Shown here piece after piece: positions 31,869-41,384 of a stretch of DNA of 64,000 nt (positions are counted from its first letter, which is position 1; each line of letters starts with the position of its first letter). The notes below the pieces were generated by a model. It saw nothing but the letters and a program-made list of their open reading frames with translations. It did not search any database and had not been told where the DNA came from. Source of the stretch: Nitrobacter sp051535235 (GTDB taxonomy: Bacteria; Pseudomonadota; Alphaproteobacteria; Rhizobiales; Xanthobacteraceae). Where the stretch lies: the NCBI RefSeq assembly GCF_051535235.1, contig NZ_JBPPLZ010000003.1:322925-386924 (forward strand), in the 5' to 3' direction. The translations under genes were made by a program, and so were the position numbers.

Positions 31869-33557
31869 GCGCGGGGACATATCCGCCGGCGTGGAAATCC
31901 CCAACAGATCGGTTTCGTTCTGCCGTAAAGCGGGAAGCTGACCTGCCGCATCGAGGACCGGATAAGCAACCGAGCAGATGTGTGAATGGATCCGCCGCAG
32001 ATCGCGCAGCACGTCGAGGTGCAGCGACGTCGTCTCAATCGTTTCGAGGCGTCCCTCGCGCAATCGATCGAGATGCCGCTCGGTCGCCGCGAGTTCGAAG
32101 TTGCGCAGGGCAACTTTCTCTGCGATCAGCCAGCGAGCTTCATCGACATTACCGGACATGAAGATACCGAAGGCAATACGAAGCGAATCCATGACCCGCT
32201 TGTGAAACGCCAAAAGTTCGTCGGCGCCTTCGGGTGAGAACTGAAAGTGGCGCCTGATTTTCTTGGTGGCGAGTTCGCTCAGGTTCTTGTCGACGATGTC
32301 GCCGATATGTTCGAGGTTGATGGCGAACGCGATGATCTCCATTGCGCGATGACCCTCTCGTTCATCAAGGCTGCCGCGTGTCAGCTTGGTCACATACAGC
32401 TTGATCGCTTCATCGAGACCGTCGACGCCGTCATCCATCCGCGAGACCTGATCGACCAGCGATTTGTCGTTGGTCATCATCGCGCCCATCACCTTTCGCA
32501 ACATGGCTTCCACGAGGTCGCCCATGCGCAGCGTTTCGCGCGCCGCATCGGCGAGCGCGAGTGAAGGTGTTTCCAGCGCGCTTTCGTCGAGATAACGAGG
32601 CCGCGACGGGTCGGCTTCAGGCACTTTGTCAGGAAGGAGCCGCACGAGCATGCGCGCCACGCCATCGAGCAGGCCGATAAAAAGGATCGCGGTCATGACA
32701 TTGAACGCGATGTGAAACGCAGCGGTCGCCTTGGCGAGGTTGGGCTGCAACGCCAGCATGACATCCACGATTGGGTGCAGAAATGGCGCGACCAGCAGCA
32801 CTCCGACGAGTCGGTTGAGCATGTTGCCGAGCGGCAGCCGATAGCTCGCGGGATTATCGCGCCGGACACCTTCGAAGACCGGGTTGACAGCGCTGCCGAT
32901 ATTGGCGCCGAGCACCAGCGCGAAGGCCGCATATGGCGAAACGAACTGGGAATAGGCGAGCGACATGACCAGAAGCACGCTGGCGACGCTGGAATGTACG
33001 GCCCACGTTGTAACGGCCCCGATAATAATGCACAGGACGGGATCGCCGGTGATGGCGTTAAGAAAAACCCGCGCGCCCGGTGCGTTTTCAGCCGGCGCAA
33101 GCGTTGTCAGCAGAATATGGAGCGCCAGCAGCATCAGGCCAAGACCGATGAAGACGCGGCCGACATCCTTGACGCGGGAGCGGGCGCCGCTGCGGAAAGC
33201 CACCAGTCCGATCACGAACAAGATCGGCGCTGCCGCGGAGATATTGAACGACAGCACCTGAACGATCAGCGTGGTTCCGACATTTGCGCCGAGCATGATC
33301 GCGAGTGCCGGTACGAGGCTTACAAGACCTTCGGCTGCGAACGAACTGGTGAGCAGGCCAGTGGCGGTGCTGCTCTGGAGCAGGGCGGTGAGACCGAGGC
33401 CCGCGCCGAAGGCGGCAAAACGATTGCGAAGCGCCTTGCCCAGAAACCGGCGGAGGTCCGGACCGAAGGCGCGCAGGATTCCGCTCCGGACCATATGCAG
33501 GCCCCAGAGCAGAAGCGCGATGCCGCCCATCAGATCGAGAAGAACAAGGCTTCCCAT
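31866..33557 (-). CDS. Na+/phosphate cotransporter with PhoU-like domain
   Basis: 563-aa NptA/YjbB-type sodium-phosphate symporter. Two inverted repeats carry the QSST signature: ALLQSSTATGLLTSSF in the first and the weaker AVHSSVASVLLVMSL in the second, within eight to nine membrane helices (about 1-320). The C-terminal about 200 residues form a PhoU-like helical bundle (EAMLRKVMGAMMTNDKSLVD onward). The ATG at 33557 has a GGGGA ribosome site; the frame is open to 33674 without signals. It imports or exports phosphate with sodium at the inner membrane. Confidence 0.9.
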   Translation of the reverse strand: MGSLVLLDLMGGIALLLWGLHMVRSGILRAFGPDLRRFLGKALRNRFAAFGAGLGLTALLQSSTATGLLTSSFAAEGLVSLVPALAIMLGANVGTTLIVQVLSFNISAAAPILFVIGLVAFRSGARSRVKDVGRVFIGLGLMLLALHILLTTLAPAENAPGARVFLNAITGDPVLCIIIGAVTTWAVHSSVASVLLVMSLAYSQFVSPYAAFALVLGANIGSAVNPVFEGVRRDNPASYRLPLGNMLNRLVGVLLVAPFLHPIVDVMLALQPNLAKATAAFHIAFNVMTAILFIGLLDGVARMLVRLLPDKVPEADPSRPRYLDESALETPSLALADAARETLRMGDLVEAMLRKVMGAMMTNDKSLVDQVSRMDDGVDGLDEAIKLYVTKLTRGSLDEREGHRAMEIIAFAINLEHIGDIVDKNLSELATKKIRRHFQFSPEGADELLAFHKRVMDSLRIAFGIFMSGNVDEARWLIAEKVALRNFELAATERHLDRLREGRLETIETTSLHLDVLRDLRRIHSHICSVAYPVLDAAGQLPALRQNETDLLGISTPADMSPR

Positions 33558-33682
33558 CGGTTCCCCGTCAACAAATTTGGGTCGAAGGGTCAGGCTATCG
33601 GCAATTGGCGGTGGATCAAATTCTTTTATTTCAGCCGACCGGAGTAAATTTGGCAGGCCAAAAGTTTGGCTCAAGGCGACAT

Positions 33683-34879
33683 TTATTGTCGGGCGTTGAA
33701 CGCCTCAAATCCCCGCTCGAGATCGGCCTTGAGATCGTCGACATTCTCCAGCCCGATGTGCAGCCGCAGCGTCGGCCCATCCGGCGCCCAACGCGTCACG
33801 GTACGATACGCAGCGCAATCGAAAGGAATGATGAGGCTCTCGTAGCCGCCCCAGGAGTAGCCCATGCCAAACAGTTTCACGGAGTCGAGCAGCGCATCGA
33901 CGGCCTGTGGCGGCGCGGGCCAGAGGACGATGCTGAACAGTCCCGACGCGCCGGTGAAGTCGCGCTTCCAGATCGCGTGGCCGGGATCGTCCGGAAAGGC
34001 AGGATGCAGAATCCTCGCAACTTCAGGCCGTTTCGCGAGCCACTGTGCGATCGCGATCGCGGCTTGCTGGTGATGCTGCAGCCTTACGGCGAGCGTGCGC
34101 AATCCACGCAACGCCAGAAACACATCGTCGGGGCCAGCGCAGAGGCCGAGCAGCCGGATGGCTTCCGCGACCGCAGGCCAGGCCTTGGCGTTGGCGGATA
34201 TGGTTCCGAACATGATGTCGGAATGCCCGCCGATGTATTTGGTCGCCGCCTGGATGCTGATGTCGACACCCTGTTCGAGCGCACGACGGAACAGCGGTGT
34301 CGCCCATGTATTGTCGTCGACCACGAAAGCTCCGCGCGCATGTGCGACGGCGGCGATCGCCGGAACGTCCGGCATTTCCAGGGACTGGGAGCCGGGAGCC
34401 TCGACCATGACAGCGCGGGTGTTGGGCCGGAACAGCGCCGCGATGTCCGAGCCAATCAGCGGGTCGAAATAGCTGGTCTCGATTCCGTAGCGCGCCAGGA
34501 TTCCGTCGCAGAAATTCCGCGTGGGACGATAGACGTTATCGCAGACGAGGATGTGATCGCCGGCCTTCAATATCGACAGCAGCGCAGTGGAAATCGCGGA
34601 CACGCCCGATGGAACGAGGCCGACGCCCGCGCATTGCGGACCTTCCAGCGCAACCAACGCCTCCTGCAAGGCACGGGTGGTGGGTGTCCCGTACCGTCCA
34701 TAATGGAATTCTCCGCGATGGGCGTGCAGGTCGTCCGCAGTCGGATAGAGCACGGTCGAGCCGCGAACGATGGGAGGATTGACGAACCCCTTTTGAGCCT
34801 CGGTGTCTCGACCTGAGACAACCAGTCTGGTTTCCGCTCGAAGCGAATCCGTGGGTTTGTCGCCCTTTGAAAAGGTCAT
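33683..34879 (-). CDS. metC: Cystathionine beta-lyase
   Basis: 398-aa PLP enzyme of the Cys/Met metabolism family. The PLP-binding lysine is Lys214 in AATKYIGGHSD. Other family markers are YGRYGTPTTRALQEALVALE, the PSGVSAIS loop that holds the cofactor phosphate and the C-terminal LHIGLENVDDLKADLERGF. It splits cystathionine to homocysteine, pyruvate and ammonia for methionine synthesis. The gene is divergent from aapJ, an arrangement that I recall as conserved in rhizobia. Together with cysK at the far side of aap it forms a sulphur amino-acid cluster. Confidence 0.93.
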   Translation of the reverse strand: MTFSKGDKPTDSLRAETRLVVSGRDTEAQKGFVNPPIVRGSTVLYPTADDLHAHRGEFHYGRYGTPTTRALQEALVALEGPQCAGVGLVPSGVSAISTALLSILKAGDHILVCDNVYRPTRNFCDGILARYGIETSYFDPLIGSDIAALFRPNTRAVMVEAPGSQSLEMPDVPAIAAVAHARGAFVVDDNTWATPLFRRALEQGVDISIQAATKYIGGHSDIMFGTISANAKAWPAVAEAIRLLGLCAGPDDVFLALRGLRTLAVRLQHHQQAAIAIAQWLAKRPEVARILHPAFPDDPGHAIWKRDFTGASGLFSIVLWPAPPQAVDALLDSVKLFGMGYSWGGYESLIIPFDCAAYRTVTRWAPDGPTLRLHIGLENVDDLKADLERGFEAFNARQ

Positions 34880-35229
34880 CTGCCTGCCGCTGCAAAGGAG
34901 GCGTTTTGCCGCTGACGCGGGCTGCCTCTGTTTAATCGTGTTTTCGGAGTGATTGCTTTAGTAACAGGAAGGGGAAGACCCTCGTCAACCCCTTGACCCT
35001 GCCCGCCAGTGGAGTGAATTTGACATCCGATCCGCCCGGTATCCCCGAACCCGCTGTTGACCGGGTGTTGAGAGGCTCACCGCGTTTCGACCCGTTCTCT
35101 CTCTCGGTTGATCGACGAGGTCCATCTTTGGCCCGATTGGCGGAGGAAACAAATCGACCGATCGGATTCGACCTGGCGTCTGAACGGCGACAAATTGACA
35201 ATCCATTGATGTCCTTGAAAGGCATTGCC
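34880..35229. other. Divergent metC-aapJ intergenic region
   Basis: 350 bp between the two divergent starts. A plus-strand frame is open across most of it but has no family similarity. TTGACA motifs occur at 35018-35023 and 35195-35200, neither with a convincing -10 at the right distance. I see no riboswitch. Confidence 0.4.
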
Positions 35230-36264
35230 ATGAAATGCGTACTTGCTGTCATTTTCGCTTTCACCGCCGGTCTTTCGCTGCAATCGGCATCCGCGCAGGA
35301 ATCCGCGAAGGCGAAGACTACGCTCGACGCAGTCAAGGCGCGAGGCATGCTGTCCTGCGGCGTGAGCCAGGGATTGCCCGGATTCTCCGCCCCTGACGAC
35401 AAAGGCAACTGGACCGGGCTCGATGTGGATGTCTGCCGCGCGATCGCGGCCGCCGTATTCAACGACCCGAGCAAGGTCAAGTTCGTTCCGTTGTCCGCCA
35501 AAGACCGGTTTATCGCCCTGCAATCCGGCGAAATAGATCTCCTATCGCGCAATACGACGTGGACGCTCTCGCGCGACACTTCGCTAGGCGGGAACTTCAC
35601 CGGCGTGACTTATTACGATGGGCAGGGATTTCTGGTCAGGAAATCGCTCAAGGTCAATTCGGCGCTGGAATTGAACAGCGCGTCCGTCTGCGTCCAGACC
35701 GGTACCACGAACGAACAGAATCTCGCCGACTACTTCAAGAGCAACAAGATGAAGTACGAGGTCATCGCTTTCAGCACGGCCGACGAAACCATCAAGGCTT
35801 ATGAATCAGGCCGGTGCGATGTGTTTACATCCGATATTTCGCAGCTCTATGCCGAACGGCTGAAACTCTCCAATCCCGCCGATCATGCGGTCCTGCCGGA
35901 GGTGATCTCGAAGGAGCCGCTCGGGCCGATGGTGCGTCACGGTGACGATCAGTGGTTCGATCTCGTCAAGTGGACGCTGTTTGCGATGATCAACGCCGAA
36001 GAACTTGGCATCACGCAGAAGAACGTCGACGAGATGGCGAAATCGGACCGGCCGGAACTGAAGCGCGTCTTCGGGACCGATGGCAATTTCGGCGAACAGC
36101 TCGGCCTCACCAAGGACTGGGTGACACGCATCATCAAGGCCGTCGGCAATTACGGCGAGTCGTTCGATCGCAACGTCGGTGCAGGCTCTCGGCTTGGAAT
36201 CGCGCGAGGTCTCAACAAGCTCTGGAACCAGGGCGGCATTCAGTACGCGCCGCCGATCCGCTAG
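35230..36264 (+). CDS. aapJ: General L-amino acid ABC transporter, substrate-binding protein
   Basis: 344-aa periplasmic binding protein of the AapJ/BztA group. The signal peptide MKCVLAVIFAFTAGLSLQSA is cleaved near ASAQE. The mature part has the family features GMLSCGVSQGLPGFSAPDDK, GLDVDVCRAIAAAVF, RFIALQSGEIDLLSRNTTWT and GTTNEQNLADYF. The start at 35230 follows an AAAGG ribosome site; the frame is open far upstream to 34993, but that is leader DNA. It delivers a broad range of L-amino acids to AapQMP. First gene of aapJQMP. Confidence 0.93.
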   Translation: MKCVLAVIFAFTAGLSLQSASAQESAKAKTTLDAVKARGMLSCGVSQGLPGFSAPDDKGNWTGLDVDVCRAIAAAVFNDPSKVKFVPLSAKDRFIALQSGEIDLLSRNTTWTLSRDTSLGGNFTGVTYYDGQGFLVRKSLKVNSALELNSASVCVQTGTTNEQNLADYFKSNKMKYEVIAFSTADETIKAYESGRCDVFTSDISQLYAERLKLSNPADHAVLPEVISKEPLGPMVRHGDDQWFDLVKWTLFAMINAEELGITQKNVDEMAKSDRPELKRVFGTDGNFGEQLGLTKDWVTRIIKAVGNYGESFDRNVGAGSRLGIARGLNKLWNQGGIQYAPPIR

Positions 36265-36284
36265 CGGCGCCGCCGGAAACGGCG

Positions 36285-37490
36285 ATGGCCGCCGAGCCTC
36301 GAAAACCGCCGCTGCAGTTCTTCCTGAAACTGCGACGCGCGCTCGGCGGAAAAGCGGGCTGGGGCGGGCTTGCGCTGCAAGTGCTGTTCGTCGCTGTCCT
36401 GGTCTGGATCGCCTACGAGATCATCGACAATGCGAGGGGAAACCTCGCCGCGCAGCACGTCGCGTCCGGCTTCGGCTTCATGTCACAAACCGCCGGCTTC
36501 GGCGTCAGCCAGACCCTGATTCCGTATTCCGAGACCGACAGTTACACCCGCGTGTTTCTGGTCGGCCTTCTCAATACGCTGCTGGTGTCCGTCGTCGGCA
36601 TCGTCTTCGCAACGATCATCGGCTTCGTCGTGGCGCTCGGCCGACTGTCGCCGAACTGGCTGATATCGCGCATTTCCGGCGGCTATGTGGAATTGGTTCG
36701 GAACCTGCCGCTGCTGTTCCAGATTCTGTTCTGGTATCTTGCAGTGCTGAGGGCGCTGCCGAGTCCGAGAGAAAGCGTTTCGGTCTTCGATGCATTCTTT
36801 CTCAGCAATCGCGGCCTCGTCATTCCGAAGCCGATTGCGCAGGAGGGGCTGGTTGCCTTTAGCGTTTCGATTGCGGCTTCCGTCATCGGCTGTCTGTGGC
36901 TCCGCAGTTATTCGCGCCGGGCGCTTTTCCAAAGCGGACGAGTCGTTGTCGTGTGGCCCTACGTTCTTGCGCTGCTGATCGGCGTTCCGCTGGTCGCGAT
37001 GCTCATCTTCGGCGTTCCCGTCACATTCGAGATCCCTGCTCTCAGGGGATTCAATTTCTCCGGTGGGACGCGCGTGACCCCGGAATTCGTCGCGCTCGCG
37101 GTCGCGCTTTCGACATATACGGCGGCATTCATCGCGGAAGTCGTGCGCGCCGGAATTCTCTCGGTTCATAAGGGACAGATGGAGGCGGGAGCCTCGCTCG
37201 GGCTCTCGCGCGGCTTGACGCTGCGATTGATCGTGGTGCCGCAAGCGATGCGCGTCATCCTGCCGCCGCTGACCAATCAGTATCTCAACCTCATCAAGAA
37301 TTCGTCGCTGGCCGTCGGCATCGGATATCCGGACCTGTTTTCGGTGTTTGCCGGCACGACGCTGAGCCAGACCGGCCAAGCCATCGAAATCATCGCGATC
37401 ACGATGGGCGTTTATCTGCTGATCTCGCTGGTCACCAGCGCGATCATGAGTTTCTACGGCTGGCGTATCGCGAGGAGCATGGGCGGATGA
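36285..37490 (+). CDS. aapQ: General L-amino acid ABC transporter, permease AapQ
   Basis: 401-aa inner membrane permease, with about eight membrane helices. A long first periplasmic loop is followed by NTLLVSVVGIVFATIIGFVV and GGYVELVRNLPLLFQ. The EAA loop that docks the ATPase is MEAGASLGLSRGLTLRLIVV followed by PQAMR. This is the standard long AapQ/BztB form of polar amino-acid permeases. It starts 20 bp after aapJ and its stop overlaps aapM (ATGA). Confidence 0.93.
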   Translation: MAAEPRKPPLQFFLKLRRALGGKAGWGGLALQVLFVAVLVWIAYEIIDNARGNLAAQHVASGFGFMSQTAGFGVSQTLIPYSETDSYTRVFLVGLLNTLLVSVVGIVFATIIGFVVALGRLSPNWLISRISGGYVELVRNLPLLFQILFWYLAVLRALPSPRESVSVFDAFFLSNRGLVIPKPIAQEGLVAFSVSIAASVIGCLWLRSYSRRALFQSGRVVVVWPYVLALLIGVPLVAMLIFGVPVTFEIPALRGFNFSGGTRVTPEFVALAVALSTYTAAFIAEVVRAGILSVHKGQMEAGASLGLSRGLTLRLIVVPQAMRVILPPLTNQYLNLIKNSSLAVGIGYPDLFSVFAGTTLSQTGQAIEIIAITMGVYLLISLVTSAIMSFYGWRIARSMGG

Positions 37491-39007
37491 CCGATCATCC
37501 CGCACGGTCATTCGTTCGCGCCGATCTGGTCCCGGAGCGGTCGGCTCCGATCAAAATGACGGGCTTTTTCGCCTTCCTGCGGACCCGTCTGCTCAATTCT
37601 CCGGGCAACGTGCTGCTGACGGCCGTCGGTGTCGTACTGCTGTGGTTCATCATCGTCCCGACGATCCGGTTTCTTCTCGTGGACGCGGTCTGGGAAGGCG
37701 CGGATCGAACATCGTGTCTGGCTGCGGATGCAGGACAGTCGGTCGGGGCCTGCTGGCCGTTCGTCCAGGCGAAGATCACGCAATTCATCTATGGCTTCTA
37801 TCCCGAGCCTGAGCGGTGGCGGGTGAATCTGACGTTCCTGCTGGCCGCCGTTTTGCTGCTGCCGCTTCTGGTGCCGCGGTTACCCGCGAAAAGTCTCAAC
37901 GCCGGTGTATTCTTTGTGGCGTTTCCCATCGTGGCTTTTTTCCTGCTGCATGGCGGAGGCGTGAGCGGGTTCGGCGTGAAGTGGACCGTCAATTTTCTGT
38001 CGAGCTTCGCCGACGGCGTCAGCAGCGTCGGACGGCAACTCGCCGCGTCAGGAGAGGCGGGCGGCATCGGCCCGGTTTTGCAGCTTGCAGGACATGCCGT
38101 TGTGTGGATCGGCGACGCAGTGAACTTGCTGGCGTGGCCGCTGGTCCGGCTTCACGACTGGCTGCGAAATTCCGATCAGCCGGTCTGGTACGACTTTGCA
38201 TGCACTGCCGTGATCGTCTCGCTGCTGTTTTTTCTTTTGAACGGCGCCTTCCGGACGGGCTGGCGCGCGCTGTTCACGAGCCTGACGGTATTCCTCGGTG
38301 CTGGCGTGGTGATGGCGATGATGCACCTCGATCGCGGCGGACTTCCGATCGTCGATACCCGTCTCTGGGGCGGTCTGCTCGTGACGCTGGTGGTGTCGGT
38401 GACCGGCATCGTATCGTCGATACCGGTCGGGATCGCGCTGGCGCTGGGACGGCGCGCCACCATTCCACTGATTCGGGTGTTCTCGGTCGCCTTCATCGAG
38501 TTCTGGCGCGGCGTTCCGCTCATTACGGTTCTGTTTTTCGCGACCTACATGCTTCCGCTTTTTCTTCCCGGCAACTTTACTGTCGATGGTCTGGTCCGGG
38601 TTCTGATCGGCATCGCGCTGTTCGCCGGCGCCTATAACGCTGAAGTTATTCGCGGCGGTTTGGCCGCGATTCCGCGCGGGCAGGCGGAAGCCGCCAATGC
38701 GCTTGGCCTGTCGTACTGGAAGACGACGGGACTGATCGTGATGCCACAAGCGTTGCGGCACGTCATTCCCGGACTGGTGAACAGCTTTATCGCATTGTTC
38801 AAGGACACCTCGCTGGTCTCGATCATCGCGCTGTTCGATCTGCTCGGGAGCTTGCGAGCCTCGTTCGCAGATCCGACATGGGCGACGCCAACCACGCTGT
38901 TCACCGGGTTTGCCTTCACCGGCATCATTTACTTCGTGTTCTGCTTCGGCATGTCCCGATATTCACTGTTCGTCGAACATCGGCTGAATCCGGACAGGCG
39001 AAGCTGA
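37487..39007 (+). CDS. aapM: General L-amino acid ABC transporter, permease AapM
   Basis: 506-aa partner permease of AapQ (BztC type), longer because of extra N-terminal helices and a large loop. The C-terminal permease domain has VSVTGIVSSIPVGIALALGR, VAFIEFWRGVPLITVLFF and the EAA loop QAEAANALGLSYWKTTGLIV followed by MPQALRHVIPG. It forms the transmembrane channel with AapQ. The start overlaps the aapQ stop by four bases, so the two permeases are translated together. Confidence 0.93.
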   Translation: MTDHPARSFVRADLVPERSAPIKMTGFFAFLRTRLLNSPGNVLLTAVGVVLLWFIIVPTIRFLLVDAVWEGADRTSCLAADAGQSVGACWPFVQAKITQFIYGFYPEPERWRVNLTFLLAAVLLLPLLVPRLPAKSLNAGVFFVAFPIVAFFLLHGGGVSGFGVKWTVNFLSSFADGVSSVGRQLAASGEAGGIGPVLQLAGHAVVWIGDAVNLLAWPLVRLHDWLRNSDQPVWYDFACTAVIVSLLFFLLNGAFRTGWRALFTSLTVFLGAGVVMAMMHLDRGGLPIVDTRLWGGLLVTLVVSVTGIVSSIPVGIALALGRRATIPLIRVFSVAFIEFWRGVPLITVLFFATYMLPLFLPGNFTVDGLVRVLIGIALFAGAYNAEVIRGGLAAIPRGQAEAANALGLSYWKTTGLIVMPQALRHVIPGLVNSFIALFKDTSLVSIIALFDLLGSLRASFADPTWATPTTLFTGFAFTGIIYFVFCFGMSRYSLFVEHRLNPDRRS

Positions 39008-39021
39008 GCTTGGATGAGGCC

Positions 39022-39765
39022 ATGACAGACGAAAATGCCATCGTTTCCATCACCGGCCTCAATAAGTGGTTCGGCAGCTTCCATGTGCTGCGGGACATCG
39101 ATCTCGATGTGGCGCGGAGCGAGCGTATCGTCATCTGCGGTCCGTCAGGCTCGGGAAAATCGACGCTGATCCGCTGCATCAACGCGCTCGAGGAATTTCA
39201 GGAAGGCCGGATCATCGTCGATGGAATCGAACTGGGGCCCAATCTGCGGCGCGTCGAGGAAGTCCGGCGCGAGGTCGGAATGGTTTTTCAGAACTTCAAT
39301 CTGTTTCCGCACCTGACGGTGCTTGAAAACTGCACGCTTGCTCCGATCTGGGTCCGCAATATCCCGAAGAAAGACGCCGAGGCGACGGCGATGAAATTTC
39401 TTGAACGCGTCAAGATTCCTCAACAGGCCAATAAATATCCCGGCCAGCTGTCGGGAGGCCAGCAGCAACGCGTGGCGATCGCGCGCGCGCTCACGATGAA
39501 TCCGAAGGTCATGCTGTTCGACGAGCCGACCTCGGCGCTCGACCCCGAGATGGTCAAGGAGGTGCTCGACACGATGGTCGACCTCGCCAGGGAAGGCATG
39601 ACCATGCTCGTGGTCACGCACGAAATGGGATTCGCCAAGGAAGTGGCGAACCGGATGGTGTTTATGGACGATGGGCAGATCATCGAATCCGACACGCCGG
39701 CGAATTTTTTCGCCAATCCGAAGCATCCGCGGACCCAGCTTTTCCTCAGCCAGATCCTGCGTTGA
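39022..39765 (+). CDS. aapP: General L-amino acid ABC transporter, ATP-binding protein
   Basis: 247-aa ABC ATPase of the polar amino-acid class. Walker A GPSGSGKSTL, Q-loop MVFQNFNLFPH, signature LSGGQQQRVAIARAL, Walker B VMLFDEPTSALD and H-loop VVTHEMGFAKEV are all intact. The start at 39022 gives the normal N-terminus (MTDENAIVSITGLNKWFGSF). It energises transport through AapQM. It is the last gene of the operon, ending 16 bp from the convergent cysK stop without room for a separate terminator. Confidence 0.95.
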   Translation: MTDENAIVSITGLNKWFGSFHVLRDIDLDVARSERIVICGPSGSGKSTLIRCINALEEFQEGRIIVDGIELGPNLRRVEEVRREVGMVFQNFNLFPHLTVLENCTLAPIWVRNIPKKDAEATAMKFLERVKIPQQANKYPGQLSGGQQQRVAIARALTMNPKVMLFDEPTSALDPEMVKEVLDTMVDLAREGMTMLVVTHEMGFAKEVANRMVFMDDGQIIESDTPANFFANPKHPRTQLFLSQILR

Positions 39766-39781
39766 GAGCGCTAAAGGCAGC

Positions 39782-40822
39782 CTAACCCGGCGCGAGCGGA
39801 ATCTTCACCGTGGTTCGTTTCTCCAGCCATTGCGGCACGGGAAGGTTTTTGGAGCGCATGAAGTCGGGATTGAACAGCTTCGACTGATAGCGGTTGCCGG
39901 AGTCGCACAGGATCGTCACGATCGTGTGGCCGGGCCCCAACTGGCGCGCGAGACGAATTGCGCCGGCGACATTGATGCCGGTCGAGCCGCCGAGGCAGAG
40001 CCCCTCGTGTTCAAGCAGATCGTAGATCACCGGCACGGCTTCCTCGTCGGGAATGAGGTAGGCTTCGTCGACCTTGGCATTGGCGATAACCGGCGTCACC
40101 CGTCCAAGTCCGATTCCCTCGGTGATCGATCCGCCCGGAGTTGCCTTGGCCACGCCGTTCCTGAACAGTTCATACATGGCGGCCCCGCGCGGGTCAGCGA
40201 CGCCGATGATGATGTCCTTCTTTTTTTCCCGCAGGAAAGCACCGGTGCCGGCCAGCGTGCCGCCGGTCCCGATCGAACAGATGAATCCGTCGATCTTGCC
40301 GCCGGTCTGCTCCCAGATTTCGGGGCCGGTCGAAACGTAATGAGCCTTGGGATTGTCGAGGTTGTTCCACTGATCGGCAAACAGCACGCCGTTCGGCTCG
40401 GATTGGCGCAGTTCGTCAGCGAGACGCTTCGCGATGTGCTGGTAATTATTCGGATTGCTGTAGGGGAGCGCCGGGACCTCGACCAGTTCGGCCCCGCATA
40501 GCCGCAGCATGTCCTTCTTTTCCTGGCTCTGCGTCTCCGGGATCACGATCATGGTGCGATAACCGCGCGCGCTGGCGACGACGGCGAGGCCGATGCCGGT
40601 ATTGCCGGCGGTGCCTTCGACCACGAGGCCGCCGGGCTTGAGATCGCCCCGCTTTTCGGCTTCAAGGATCATCTGTTTGCCGGCGCGATCCTTGACCGAC
40701 TGACCCGGATTCATGAACTCGGCCTTGCCGAGGATGGTGCATCCCGTCGTTTCCGATGCGTGCTTCAATTTGATAAGCGGCGTATTGCCGATCGCTTCGA
40801 CGACGTCGTTGTTGATTCTCAT
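39782..40822 (-). CDS. cysK: Cysteine synthase (O-acetylserine sulfhydrylase)
   Basis: 346-aa fold-type II PLP enzyme. Lys44 in NPGQSVKDRAGK binds the cofactor, EGTAGNTGIGLA holds the substrate carboxylate, and GTGGTLAGTG is the phosphate loop. The ASVKD.A...I pattern and the C-terminal RYQSKLFN are those of rhizobial cysteine synthase A. It is somewhat longer than E. coli CysK (323 aa), with the NNYQHIAKRLADEL insert seen in this subgroup. It makes cysteine from O-acetylserine and sulphide in the cytosol, and stands convergent to aapP. Confidence 0.92.
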   Translation of the reverse strand: MRINNDVVEAIGNTPLIKLKHASETTGCTILGKAEFMNPGQSVKDRAGKQMILEAEKRGDLKPGGLVVEGTAGNTGIGLAVVASARGYRTMIVIPETQSQEKKDMLRLCGAELVEVPALPYSNPNNYQHIAKRLADELRQSEPNGVLFADQWNNLDNPKAHYVSTGPEIWEQTGGKIDGFICSIGTGGTLAGTGAFLREKKKDIIIGVADPRGAAMYELFRNGVAKATPGGSITEGIGLGRVTPVIANAKVDEAYLIPDEEAVPVIYDLLEHEGLCLGGSTGINVAGAIRLARQLGPGHTIVTILCDSGNRYQSKLFNPDFMRSKNLPVPQWLEKRTTVKIPLAPG

Positions 40823-41384
40823 GAGATGCTTAATCTTGTCAGTCCGTTGGAGGAATACGGCAACCCTAGTTGAGAGGCGGGGGCGCTACAAGGGAGGGAG
40901 CAAGGCGGTCGATCGCACAGGCGGCAGGATGAGGCGGCGCGGTTCGCCTTGTTGCGAAGAAGCCGTCAGAGGCATCCTGTGTCTTTCACGAACTGTCCGG
41001 CGCAAATTAAGTGCGCGCGCGTTTCGATTCGTCCGCTGTGCCCGGGCCAAAATCTGGCGCCGCGTGTCGTCCGGAGCCGAAACGGCGCATGAAATCTTGG
41101 TAAGATTGCCGGGTCCGCCCGTGACCCGACGTCCAGAAAGCCTTTCAAAACGGGGCTTTTTGATGAATCAGGTCATCTGCAATGGCGCGAAGCCCATGGA
41201 ACGTATCTAAGGTTCTTGGCGGGGCGGGACTGTCCGTCCACTCATCGGCCCGCTAGAATAGGACGGTTCCAAGAGAAAGCATGATTACCGGTGGCTGGGT
41301 CGTTTTTTATATCGAAAAAGGTTGGTATGTGGGTGCTCCGCCCTCACAATATCCGTCGTTTCCGGTCCCCCTGCGGGGGTCGGC
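40823..41384. other. Gene-free stretch before the RND operon
   Basis: 560 bp between cysK and the efflux operon, which are divergent. It holds a short plus-strand frame of 15 codons at 41163-41210 (MNQVICNGAKPMERI) preceded by AAAACGGGGC, and an AT-rich patch at 41311-41327 (GTTTTTTATATCGAAAAAGG) that may be a promoter region for the efflux genes. No regulator gene is present next to the operon. Confidence 0.45.

Noticed and set aside
34993..35229. Upstream extension of aapJ by 79 codons
   Set aside because: It would place the signal peptide in the middle of the protein; the ATG at 35230 has its own ribosome site.
36483..37511. 342-codon frame antisense to aapQ
   Set aside because: Asp/Arg/Gln-rich shadow of a hydrophobic permease gene; no signals.
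40823..41384. Search for a SAM riboswitch or leader peptide between cysK and the efflux operon
   Set aside because: No SAM-II-like pairing seen, and the 15-codon frame at 41163 has no repeated Cys/Met codons, so an attenuator is not supported.
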